This document shows positions 43,617-51,354 of a stretch of DNA of 64,000 nucleotides, piece after piece. Made by a program: the position numbers and the translations under genes. The notes below the pieces were generated by a model. That model did not search any database. It saw only the letters and a program-made list of their open reading frames with translations, and was not told where the DNA came from. Numbering within the stretch: the first letter of the stretch is position 1; every line of letters starts with the position of its first letter. Origin of the DNA: Flavobacterium sasangense DSM 21067 (GTDB lineage Bacteria > Bacteroidota > Bacteroidia > Flavobacteriales > Flavobacteriaceae); the NCBI RefSeq assembly GCF_000686885.1, contig NZ_JMLU01000003.1, forward strand, positions 1-64,000, written 5' to 3'.

Positions 43617-43868
43617 TTATTTAGCTTTTTTAGCGTATTTGCTGTTGAATTTATCGATACGACCTGCAGTATCAATAAGTTTAGATTTACCTGTGTAAAA
43701 AGGGTGAGACGTTCTAGAAATCTCCATTTTGAAAACTGGATACTCAACACCTTCGTGAGTAATAGTTTCTTTAGTTTCTACTGTAGATTTAGTGATAAAA
43801 ACATCTTCATTTGACATGTCTTTAAATGCAACTAATCTGTAATTTTCTGGGTGAATACCTTTTTTCAT
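43617..43868 (-). CDS. rpmE2: Ribosomal protein bL31, type B
   Basis: This 83-residue protein starts MKKGIHPENYRLVAFKDMSN and has the SRTSHPFYTGKSKLIDTAGRIDKFNSKY segment of type B bL31. The four zinc-binding cysteines of the classical form are absent. The length matches the family. Zinc-free forms are the usual and only type in many Bacteroidota, so it need not be a zinc-starvation paralogue. Confidence 0.97.
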   Translation of the reverse strand: MKKGIHPENYRLVAFKDMSNEDVFITKSTVETKETITHEGVEYPVFKMEISRTSHPFYTGKSKLIDTAGRIDKFNSKYAKKAK

Positions 43869-44095
43869 TTTGTAAATCTTTTATTAAGCGATTATAATTT
43901 GTTTCGCGGCTTTATCTCTATAAAGGTGTAAACATTTTATAACCTTTTGGTTTATAAACTTTTTTATTTGAGAGTGCAAAATTACATTTAATTTTTAATT
44001 TACCAATGTTTCTGTAACTTTTTTTTATTTTTTAACTCTTATCCTACAACGATTAGAATTCTTATATTTGTAAATTAATTAAACCAAAACAAACT

Positions 44096-44623
44096 ATGAA
44101 CGAAATTATCAAAAAGAACGGAATTACCTTTGGTATTATCACTGGAGTGTTAAGTGTGTTGATTACAACATCAATCTACATTGTAGATCTAGCTTTAATG
44201 ACAAAATGGTGGTTAGGTCTCTCTATTTTGGCTGTATACATAATTATAGGTTGTGTTTTATTAGTTAAAACTAAAAAAGATTTAGGTGGTTACATGAGTT
44301 TCAAAGAAGGCTTTACTACTTATTTTATTTCAGCACTAATTGGTATTGCAATTTCCGTTATTTATAATATTTTACTTTTCAATGTAATTGATCCAGAAGC
44401 GGCAATTCGTTTAAAAGAACTTACACTTGAGTCAACTGTTCAAATGTTAGAGAAATTTGGAACACCAACATCTGCCATAAAAGAAACTGTTGATAAAATG
44501 AAAGATTACAATCAATTTTCAACTATTGAACAACTAAAAGGAAGTATATGGAGTATTGTTGGCTCTGCCATATTTGGTGCCATTTTAGCTGCTATCTTCA
44601 AAAAAGACAAACCTGTATTCTAA
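44096..44623 (+). CDS. DUF4199 membrane protein
   Basis: This 175-residue protein has four membrane segments (about 10-32, 37-56, 72-95 and 148-168), with the family pattern GGYMSFKEGFTTYFISALIGIAISVIYNIL between the second and third. DUF4199 has no known function. A TATATTTG -7 element lies at 44063-44070. Its gene precedes the glycosyltransferase gene by 4 bp, and in flavobacteria the two are usually neighbours, so it may assist glycan assembly at the membrane. Confidence 0.9.
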   Translation: MNEIIKKNGITFGIITGVLSVLITTSIYIVDLALMTKWWLGLSILAVYIIIGCVLLVKTKKDLGGYMSFKEGFTTYFISALIGIAISVIYNILLFNVIDPEAAIRLKELTLESTVQMLEKFGTPTSAIKETVDKMKDYNQFSTIEQLKGSIWSIVGSAIFGAILAAIFKKDKPVF

Positions 44624-44627
44624 ATAA

Positions 44628-45569
44628 ATGAATTTATCCATAGTTATCCCATTATTAAACGAACAAGAATCGTTACCCGAATTACACAATTGGATTGTGA
44701 AAGTGATGCAAGCGCACAACTATTCCTACGAAATCCTTTTTATTGATGATGGTAGTACTGATGCTTCTTGGAATGTTATCGAAAAATTATCTCACGAAAA
44801 TCCGAATGTAAAAGGAATCCGTTTTCTTAGAAATTACGGAAAATCACAAGCGTTACATGCTGGATTTGCTAAAGCACAAGGTGATGTAGTAATTACCATG
44901 GATGCCGATTTACAAGATAGTCCAGATGAAATTCCAGAGTTATTCCGTTTAATCACCGAAGATAATTATGATTTAATTTCAGGATGGAAGAAAAAACGTT
45001 ACGATTCGGTTGTAGCTAAAAATATTCCGTCTAAACTATTCAACTGGGCTGCACGAAAGACATCAGGTGTTCATTTGAATGATTTTAATTGCGGATTAAA
45101 AGCGTACAAAAATATCGTTATCAAAAACATAGAAGTTTCAGGTGAAATGCACCGTTATATTCCTGTTTTAGCTAAGAATGCTGGATTTGGGAAAATTGGT
45201 GAAAAAGTCGTAATCCATCAAGCAAGAAAATACGGAAGTTCTAAATTCGGGATGAGCCGTTTTGTTAATGGTTTCTTAGATTTGATTACAATTTGGTTCC
45301 TTTCTACTTTTGGAAAACGACCAATGCATCTTTTCGGATTATTAGGTTCTATTATGTTTGTAATTGGATTTTTATTCGCTTTCTACTTAGGAATCGACAA
45401 ATTATTCATCAACACTTCAGGAAGATTAATTACTGAAAGACCTCAATTCTATTTATCGCTAACCGCTATGTTAATTGGAACGCAATTATTCTTAGCCGGA
45501 TTTCTAGGCGAAATTATCCTAAGAACCAAAAACAACGAAGAACGTTATAAGATTTCAGAAGTATTATAA
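44628..45569 (+). CDS. GT2 glycosyltransferase (GtrB/DPM1-like)
   Basis: This 313-residue enzyme has a GT2 fold with FIDDGSTD (about 42) and the metal-binding DADLQDSP (about 95). Two membrane segments follow near the C-terminus (about 230-255 and 275-300). The layout is that of enzymes which move a sugar from a nucleotide to polyprenyl phosphate on the inner membrane. The sugar cannot be told. It follows the DUF4199 gene, and a phosphohexomutase gene comes 41 bp later, which may supply its activated sugar. Confidence 0.92.
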   Translation: MNLSIVIPLLNEQESLPELHNWIVKVMQAHNYSYEILFIDDGSTDASWNVIEKLSHENPNVKGIRFLRNYGKSQALHAGFAKAQGDVVITMDADLQDSPDEIPELFRLITEDNYDLISGWKKKRYDSVVAKNIPSKLFNWAARKTSGVHLNDFNCGLKAYKNIVIKNIEVSGEMHRYIPVLAKNAGFGKIGEKVVIHQARKYGSSKFGMSRFVNGFLDLITIWFLSTFGKRPMHLFGLLGSIMFVIGFLFAFYLGIDKLFINTSGRLITERPQFYLSLTAMLIGTQLFLAGFLGEIILRTKNNEERYKISEVL

Positions 45570-45609
45570 TATTATGAGATAACATTAGTTTTCTCAAAAC
45601 ACACAGAAT

Positions 45610-47337
45610 ATGCATATCGAACAAAGTATTTTAAACAAAGTAAACGAGTGGTTAACTCCAACATTTGATGAAGCAACTCGAAACGCTATCGAAGAGATGA
45701 TGACTTCAGCTCCAAAAGAGTTAGAAGAAAGTTTCTATAAAAATTTAGAGTTTGGAACGGGTGGAATGCGCGGTGTTATGGGCGTTGGAACCAATCGTAT
45801 CAACAAATATACATTAGGTAAAAACACACAAGGTTTATCAGATTATTTACATAAATCGTTTCCAAACGAACAATTAAAAGTAGCGATTGCTTACGATTGT
45901 CGCCATAATAGCAACACTTTAGCTAAAGTAGTGGCTGATGTTTTTTCGGCAAACGGAATTAAAGTGTATTTGTTTTCAGATATGCGTCCAACTCCTGAAT
46001 TATCATTTGCAGTTCGTTATTTGAATTGCCATGCGGGAATTGTTTTAACTGCTTCTCACAATCCGCCAGAATACAACGGATACAAAGTATATTGGCAAGA
46101 TGGTGGGCAATTAGTTCCACCTCAAGATGCTGAAATTATCAAAGTAATTGAAGATTTAAAATACAGCGACATCAAATTTGAAGCGAACAACAATTTAATT
46201 GAATATATAGATACTGAAGTTGACGAAGCTTTCGCAAAATCAACCGTTGAAAATGCAAGTTTCAATACTCCAACTGAAGCTAAAGCGAATTTAAAAATCG
46301 TTTATACTTCTTTACACGGAACTTCGATTAAAGCCATTCCAAATGTATTAGCAAAAGCTGGCTATACCGATGTAAATATTGTTCCTGAACAAGCGGAACC
46401 TAATGGTGATTTCCCAACCGTAGTTTCTCCAAATCCAGAAGAACCAGAAGCGTTGTCAATGGCAATTGCTTTGGCAGAAAAAATTGGTGCAGATATGGTC
46501 GTAGGAACCGATCCAGATTCTGACCGTTTAGGAGTTGCGGTTCGTGATTTAGATGGAAACATCAAATTATTAAACGGAAACCAAACGATGGTTATCATGA
46601 CCGCTTTCTTATTAGAACAATGGAAACGCGCTGATAAATTCCAAGGAAATGAATTCATTGGTTCGACTATCGTTTCTACTCCAATGATGTTAGAATTAGC
46701 AGCCGCTTACGATGTAGAATGCAAAGTGGGATTAACAGGTTTCAAATGGATTGCAAAATTCATTAAAGATTTCCCAAATCAGAAATTTATTGGAGGTGGT
46801 GAAGAAAGTTTTGGTTTTATGGTCGGTGATGCCGTTCGTGATAAAGATGCGGTTGCCGCTATTTTATTGGTAAGTGAAATTGCAGCCCAAGCTAAAGCTT
46901 CAGGAAGTTCGTTATATCAAGAATTATTGAATTTATATATTGATTTTGGTTTCTACAAAGAACATTTAATTTCGATTACCAAAAAAGGAATTGAAGGGGC
47001 AAACGAAATCAAACAAATGATGATTGATTTACGCGAAAATCCACTAAAAGAAATCAACGGACAACGTGTAATTTGCATCGAAGACTATCAAGCTTCTAAT
47101 GGAAAAGACTTCATGAATAATGAAGAATTTGAGATTCATATTCCAAAATCAAACGTATTAATTTACTATCTAGAAGACGGTAGTAAAATTTGCGCTAGAC
47201 CAAGCGGAACCGAACCAAAAATTAAATTCTATTTCAGCGTAAATGGAGTTTTAGACGCGATTGAACACGCTGAATCAGTAGAAAAAGAATTAGATAACAA
47301 AATTGCAGGAATTATTTCGGCAATGAAATTAAACTAA
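45610..47337 (+). CDS. Phospho-sugar mutase
   Basis: This 575-residue phosphoglucomutase/phosphomannomutase family enzyme moves phosphate between C1 and C6 of hexoses. The active serine is in TASHNPPEYNGYKVYW (about residue 148), the metal loop is GTDPDSDRLGV, the sugar loop is GGGEESFGF and the phosphate loop is RPSGTEPKIKFY. The length fits the larger PgcA/PGM2-like type. Its stop codon is followed at once by the exporter start, so the genes are probably one transcript. Confidence 0.94.
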   Translation: MHIEQSILNKVNEWLTPTFDEATRNAIEEMMTSAPKELEESFYKNLEFGTGGMRGVMGVGTNRINKYTLGKNTQGLSDYLHKSFPNEQLKVAIAYDCRHNSNTLAKVVADVFSANGIKVYLFSDMRPTPELSFAVRYLNCHAGIVLTASHNPPEYNGYKVYWQDGGQLVPPQDAEIIKVIEDLKYSDIKFEANNNLIEYIDTEVDEAFAKSTVENASFNTPTEAKANLKIVYTSLHGTSIKAIPNVLAKAGYTDVNIVPEQAEPNGDFPTVVSPNPEEPEALSMAIALAEKIGADMVVGTDPDSDRLGVAVRDLDGNIKLLNGNQTMVIMTAFLLEQWKRADKFQGNEFIGSTIVSTPMMLELAAAYDVECKVGLTGFKWIAKFIKDFPNQKFIGGGEESFGFMVGDAVRDKDAVAAILLVSEIAAQAKASGSSLYQELLNLYIDFGFYKEHLISITKKGIEGANEIKQMMIDLRENPLKEINGQRVICIEDYQASNGKDFMNNEEFEIHIPKSNVLIYYLEDGSKICARPSGTEPKIKFYFSVNGVLDAIEHAESVEKELDNKIAGIISAMKLN

Positions 47338-49185
47338 ATGGACGAAAATTTAAAGAAAATAATTCCGTTTGCACTAAAGTACAAAAAGGATGTGATAATG
47401 AATATTATTTATAATATTCTATATGCTCTTTTTAGCACCTTATCTTTTATAGCATTAATTCCAATGTTAGATGTTTTGTTCAAAGACGCTGAAAAAATAG
47501 TTGAAGAACCAAAACTAACTTCTATATGGGAAATTACAAGTTACGGAAATGATTATTTATATTTTTACATAACAAAACTCACAAACGAAAGTGGCGCACA
47601 ATATGCACTTTTATTGGTAGTTTCCATTATTATTTCAACTTTCTTATTAAAAAACATTTTTAATTATTTAGCTCTAAACCATTTGATGTTACTAAAAAAT
47701 GGTGTTTTAAAAGACTTAAGAAACAAAATGTTTGACAAAATCATCAGCTTACCTATTTCATATTATTCAGAAAAAAGAAAAGGTGATATGATGGCGAGAA
47801 TGTTGGGAGACGTTAATGAAGTAAGAAATTCGTTTTTTAATATCCTGGAACTAGTCATTAAAGAACCCATGACGATTGTATTTACAATTGGTGCCATGAT
47901 TGTAATTAGCTTTAAATTGACTTTATTCGTATTTATTTTTATACCTATTTCTGGTTTTATCATTTCTAAAATTGGAAAAAGTTTAAAAGCAAAATCTAAA
48001 AAAGCACAAGATGAAAATGGTTATTTGATTTCGGTTGTAGAAGAAACTCTTGGAGGATTAAAAGTAGTTAAAAGTTATAATGCAGAAGGCTCTTTTACCA
48101 ATAAATTCAATAGTTCTATTCAAAGATTATATCGATTAACAAACAGTATTGGAAGAAAAAATAACCTTTCTTCACCTATGAGTGAATTTATGGGAATTGT
48201 TGTGATTGCAATTTTACTTTGGTACGGAGGAAATATGGTTTTAGTAGAAACTTTTGCCGATGGTTCTCCCCTACTTGAAGGTTCCAAATTTATTGCTTAC
48301 ATGGGATTAGCCTACAATATTCTAACTCCAGCAAAAGCAATTTCTAAAGCATCCTACCAAGTAAAAACAGGTTTGGCAGCAGCAGAGAGAGTTTTTTCAC
48401 TACTTGAACAAGAAAATACAATTGTAAACAAACCTGATGCAGTAGTAAAAACTTCTTTTGAAAATTCAATCACAATTGAAAACATCAACTTTAAATATGA
48501 AGAAGAAAATGTTCTCAAAAACTTCTCGTTAGAAGTTCCAAAAGGAAAAACAGTCGCTTTAGTGGGACAATCAGGTTCTGGAAAAAGTACGATTGCGAAT
48601 TTATTGACTCGTTTTTATGATGTACAAGAAGGTAGTGTAAAAATTGACGGTATCGACATTAAAGATATGACGTTAGAATCGTTACGCCATTTAATGGGAT
48701 TGGTTACTCAGGATTCGATTTTGTTTAATGAAACGATAAAAAACAATATTCTATTAGGGAAACAAGATGCAACAGATGAAGAAATCATTGCAGCTTTAAA
48801 AATAGCTAATGCTTACGAATTCGTAAAAGATTTGCCTAACGGAATTGAAACCAACATTGGTGATGCTGGAGGAAAACTTTCAGGTGGACAAAAACAACGT
48901 TTATCGATTGCGAGAGCGGTTTTGAAAAATCCACCAATTATGATTTTAGATGAAGCAACTTCAGCTTTAGATACCGAAAGTGAAAAATTCGTTCAAGTGG
49001 CATTAGAAAACATGATGCAAAACCGAACATCAATTGTAATTGCCCACCGATTATCAACAATTCAAAAAGCGGATAAAATTGTTGTAATGCAGAAAGGTGA
49101 AATCGTAGAGCAAGGAACACATGACGAATTATTAGCTTTAAACGGAACGTATTCGAAGTTAGTGATGATGCAGAGTTTCGAGTAG
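47338..49185 (+). CDS. MsbA-like ABC exporter
   Basis: This 615-residue half-transporter has six membrane segments in the first 330 residues and an ATPase domain (about 375-615). The domain has Walker A GQSGSGKST, signature LSGGQKQR, Walker B IMILDEATSALD and a switch histidine in VIAHRLST. It is of the MsbA/lipid exporter type and should form a homodimer that flips a lipid or glycolipid. Its start immediately follows the mutase stop. The cluster of glycosyltransferase, mutase and exporter suggests envelope glycolipid handling. Confidence 0.93.
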   Translation: MDENLKKIIPFALKYKKDVIMNIIYNILYALFSTLSFIALIPMLDVLFKDAEKIVEEPKLTSIWEITSYGNDYLYFYITKLTNESGAQYALLLVVSIIISTFLLKNIFNYLALNHLMLLKNGVLKDLRNKMFDKIISLPISYYSEKRKGDMMARMLGDVNEVRNSFFNILELVIKEPMTIVFTIGAMIVISFKLTLFVFIFIPISGFIISKIGKSLKAKSKKAQDENGYLISVVEETLGGLKVVKSYNAEGSFTNKFNSSIQRLYRLTNSIGRKNNLSSPMSEFMGIVVIAILLWYGGNMVLVETFADGSPLLEGSKFIAYMGLAYNILTPAKAISKASYQVKTGLAAAERVFSLLEQENTIVNKPDAVVKTSFENSITIENINFKYEEENVLKNFSLEVPKGKTVALVGQSGSGKSTIANLLTRFYDVQEGSVKIDGIDIKDMTLESLRHLMGLVTQDSILFNETIKNNILLGKQDATDEEIIAALKIANAYEFVKDLPNGIETNIGDAGGKLSGGQKQRLSIARAVLKNPPIMILDEATSALDTESEKFVQVALENMMQNRTSIVIAHRLSTIQKADKIVVMQKGEIVEQGTHDELLALNGTYSKLVMMQSFE

Positions 49186-49247
49186 TTTGGCACGCGGATG
49201 AAACGGATTCGCTAGAGCGAAACGCTGATTTAAACTGATTTTTTTCA
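49185..49247. repeat. Dispersed repeat copy left of the DUF2971 gene
   Basis: The segment with GCGGATGAAACGGATT (about 49194-49209) resembles one at 50031-50090 on the same strand. The two bracket the DUF2971 gene. Similar text is scattered in flavobacterial intergenic regions. Confidence 0.6.
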
Positions 49248-49327
49248 TTGTGCAACTTTGTGCTTATCTTAGTATAACTTAGTATAACTTTGTGTAACGA
49301 TTTTGAACTTGAAATTGAACTTGAAAA

Positions 49328-50029
49328 ATGTATGTAAACCATCCAAATATCACTTTACCAGATGACAATGATACCATTGTTTGGAAATATTTGGACTTGT
49401 CTAAGTTTTTAGACATGCTGTTGTCGCAACAGTTGTTTATGTCGCGTTCGGATAAGTTTGAAGACCAATACGAAGGCACCTTTTCAGAACCTACTTTTGA
49501 AGAAATAAAAAAAATTGCAGCTAACAATCCGAAGTTTTTGGATTATTATAAATCACATCGTGAAAAAGTAGTGATTAGTAGTTGGCACATTAATGAATAC
49601 GAATCGTTTGCGATGTGGCAGATTTTCACTCAAAATACAGAAGGTTTAGCGATTCAAACTACCATTGGCAGACTTAAAGAAGCCTTACAACCTGAAAGAC
49701 AAACCGAACAATATATTGGTGCCGTAAATTACATCGATTATAAAAAAGAGTTTATTCCGTTTGAAGATACATTTTTCCCGTTTTTGTTTAAACGAAAAAG
49801 TTTTCAATACGAAAGAGAAATTCGCATTATTTCAGACGTTTCGGCTAATGGAATGAAAATCGATAATGGTTTAAAAGTTGATGTGAACTTAAATCAACTT
49901 ATAGAAAAAATCTACATTCATCCTAAAAGTGAAAACTGGTACAAGAAGTTGGTAATTGAATTGGTTTCTAAATTAGGCTTTGATTTTGAAATTGAAAAAT
50001 CGGATTTAGAAAGTGATATTTTGATTTAG
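49328..50029 (+). CDS. DUF2971 protein
   Basis: This 233-residue cytoplasmic protein has the DUF2971 pattern: MWKYLDLSKFLDMLLSQQLFMSRSDKFEDQYEG-like start (WKYLDLSKFLDMLL and SRSDKFEDQYEG), CNxxxE-like SSWHINEYESFAMWQ and a later KRKSFQYEREIRII. The family is frequent in accessory and defence-related gene neighbourhoods, but its activity is not established. The gene is flanked by imperfect direct repeats and has no operon partners, which is compatible with insertion as a unit. Confidence 0.88.
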   Translation: MYVNHPNITLPDDNDTIVWKYLDLSKFLDMLLSQQLFMSRSDKFEDQYEGTFSEPTFEEIKKIAANNPKFLDYYKSHREKVVISSWHINEYESFAMWQIFTQNTEGLAIQTTIGRLKEALQPERQTEQYIGAVNYIDYKKEFIPFEDTFFPFLFKRKSFQYEREIRIISDVSANGMKIDNGLKVDVNLNQLIEKIYIHPKSENWYKKLVIELVSKLGFDFEIEKSDLESDILI

Positions 50030-50030
50030 A

Positions 50031-50090
50031 GTTGGAACGCGGATGAAATGGATGCTTTGCAACGCGGATTGAAGCGGATTTTCTTTTTTT
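50031..50090. repeat. Dispersed repeat copy right of the DUF2971 gene
   Basis: This starts two bases after the DUF2971 stop codon and matches 49185-49247 over its first 20 or so bases (GGAACGCGGATGAAATGGAT). Confidence 0.6.
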
Positions 50091-50097
50091 TATTTTA

Positions 50098-50280
50098 ATG
50101 TCGTCCCTACGGGACTTTTATTCGTTTGGAAGATTTTTTTTTACCGAAGTATCGTTCCTAATGGAACTAATAAAATGATGTTGCAATAATGATAATATAA
50201 TTCTAAAAAATGCCGTTAGGCATGGAATATTGGTAACACATGAATATCTAACTACTACAAAAATCCCGTAGGGATGACAT
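50098..50280. repeat. Small palindrome-ended repeat element (MITE-like)
   Basis: The ends 50098-50119 and 50259-50280 are near-perfect inverted repeats built on TCCCTACGGGA. Inside are two weaker palindromes (around 50151-50168 and 50210-50227). There is no ORF. The structure is that of a small non-autonomous dispersed element, and similar palindromes with CCCTACGGG are widespread in flavobacterial intergenic DNA. No transposase in the window would act on it. Confidence 0.7.
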
Positions 50281-50294
50281 ATTTTACTATTACT

Positions 50295-50588
50295 TTATAA
50301 AATATTGAAAAGTAAAAAAGTAAACTCATCTTTAAAAATAACTAAGAGTAAAAGCGAGATTAGAGTAGAAATCAAAAAGGACTTAGTAAATCCATTTTTT
50401 GAATTTCCTTTAAAAAAAAGAAACTTTACAAGTACACCTATCACAAAAATATAAATTAAAAGATTTGTGATAATCATTAAGGAATATCCAAAACTCAAAA
50501 TATTTCCTAAACCGTCTTGACCTTCTGCTAAAGATAAATTACAAAACAAAATAAAAAAGGAAAGAAAAATAAGTTTGATTCTCATCAA
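50295..50588 (-). CDS. Small membrane protein of unknown function
   Basis: This 97-residue protein has a signal-like N-terminus (3-21) and two further hydrophobic segments (about 33-58 and 72-92). A basic loop (KGNSKNGFTKS) separates them. No family was recognised. It lies 11 bp after the EF-hand-like lipoprotein gene on the same strand, so the two are likely co-transcribed. The real start could be Met2. Confidence 0.6.
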   Translation of the reverse strand: MMRIKLIFLSFFILFCNLSLAEGQDGLGNILSFGYSLMIITNLLIYIFVIGVLVKFLFFKGNSKNGFTKSFLISTLISLLLLVIFKDEFTFLLFNIL

Positions 50589-50599
50589 GTATTCAAAAA

Positions 50600-51313
50600 T
50601 TACTTCGGATTATACATTTCCACTTTCCACTCGTCTGCTAACAAGTTTACGAAATGATAATGCACTTTATCTTTTTTATCAAAAGCCCCATTTTTATTGA
50701 TATCTTCGATACATCTGAAGTATAATCTATTTTGTGCTTCGATGATATTCCAATCGATTAATTCTTGAAATTCTTCAGAAAGTTTAGTAAACTTATTGCC
50801 ACTAATTGTACTCAAATAAAGAGACTTGATATCGTTTTGATCCACTTTACCATCTTTATTGGTATCACTATCTACTAAAGTATACACCATTATTTGTTTT
50901 TTAGTTTTGGCAGCAATGGTGTTTAAGTATGTAGCGGTTTGAATTTGAATTTTCTTATCTGTTAGTGGTTTTACCGAAGTAGAATCGATATGCTGAAAAT
51001 TCAAATTATCAAAAAATCCAGTAATTTCAAATCGGTTATAATTGGAAATGGCATAACTCACTTGATTGGTTTTACTACTTCCATACACTTTACTATCCGT
51101 ATCATAAACACGAACATCTCCAACTGGATGAATCAGAAATTGAGTTCCTTCCATTAGAATAGGCAAATCGGCTACTTTTATTGAACCGCTATCTTTTACC
51201 ACAACTTCTGCTTTAGCTTTACCTTCTTCGTAAATTACTTTTGGAGTTGTTTCTTCTTTTTTACAACTTAACAAAGTCGTAAATAAAACTATTGAAAAAA
51301 GGATACGTTTCAT
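50600..51313 (-). CDS. Lipoprotein with two EF-hand-like loops
   Basis: The protein has 237 residues from the ATG at 51313, where a lipoprotein signal starts (MKRILFSIVLFTTLLSC, Cys17); the longer frame overlaps the receptor gene and is not used. Two calcium-loop-like motifs are visible in the C-terminal half: DTNKDGKVDQND and a shorter DINKNGAFDKKD. It follows the TonB-dependent receptor gene by about 40 bp on the same strand. It is probably a surface lipoprotein partner of that receptor. The substrate is unknown. Confidence 0.78.
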   Translation of the reverse strand: MKRILFSIVLFTTLLSCKKEETTPKVIYEEGKAKAEVVVKDSGSIKVADLPILMEGTQFLIHPVGDVRVYDTDSKVYGSSKTNQVSYAISNYNRFEITGFFDNLNFQHIDSTSVKPLTDKKIQIQTATYLNTIAAKTKKQIMVYTLVDSDTNKDGKVDQNDIKSLYLSTISGNKFTKLSEEFQELIDWNIIEAQNRLYFRCIEDINKNGAFDKKDKVHYHFVNLLADEWKVEMYNPK

Positions 51314-51354
51314 TCTGAAAATTTTATAGTCAAATATACTAAAAAAACTATGGA

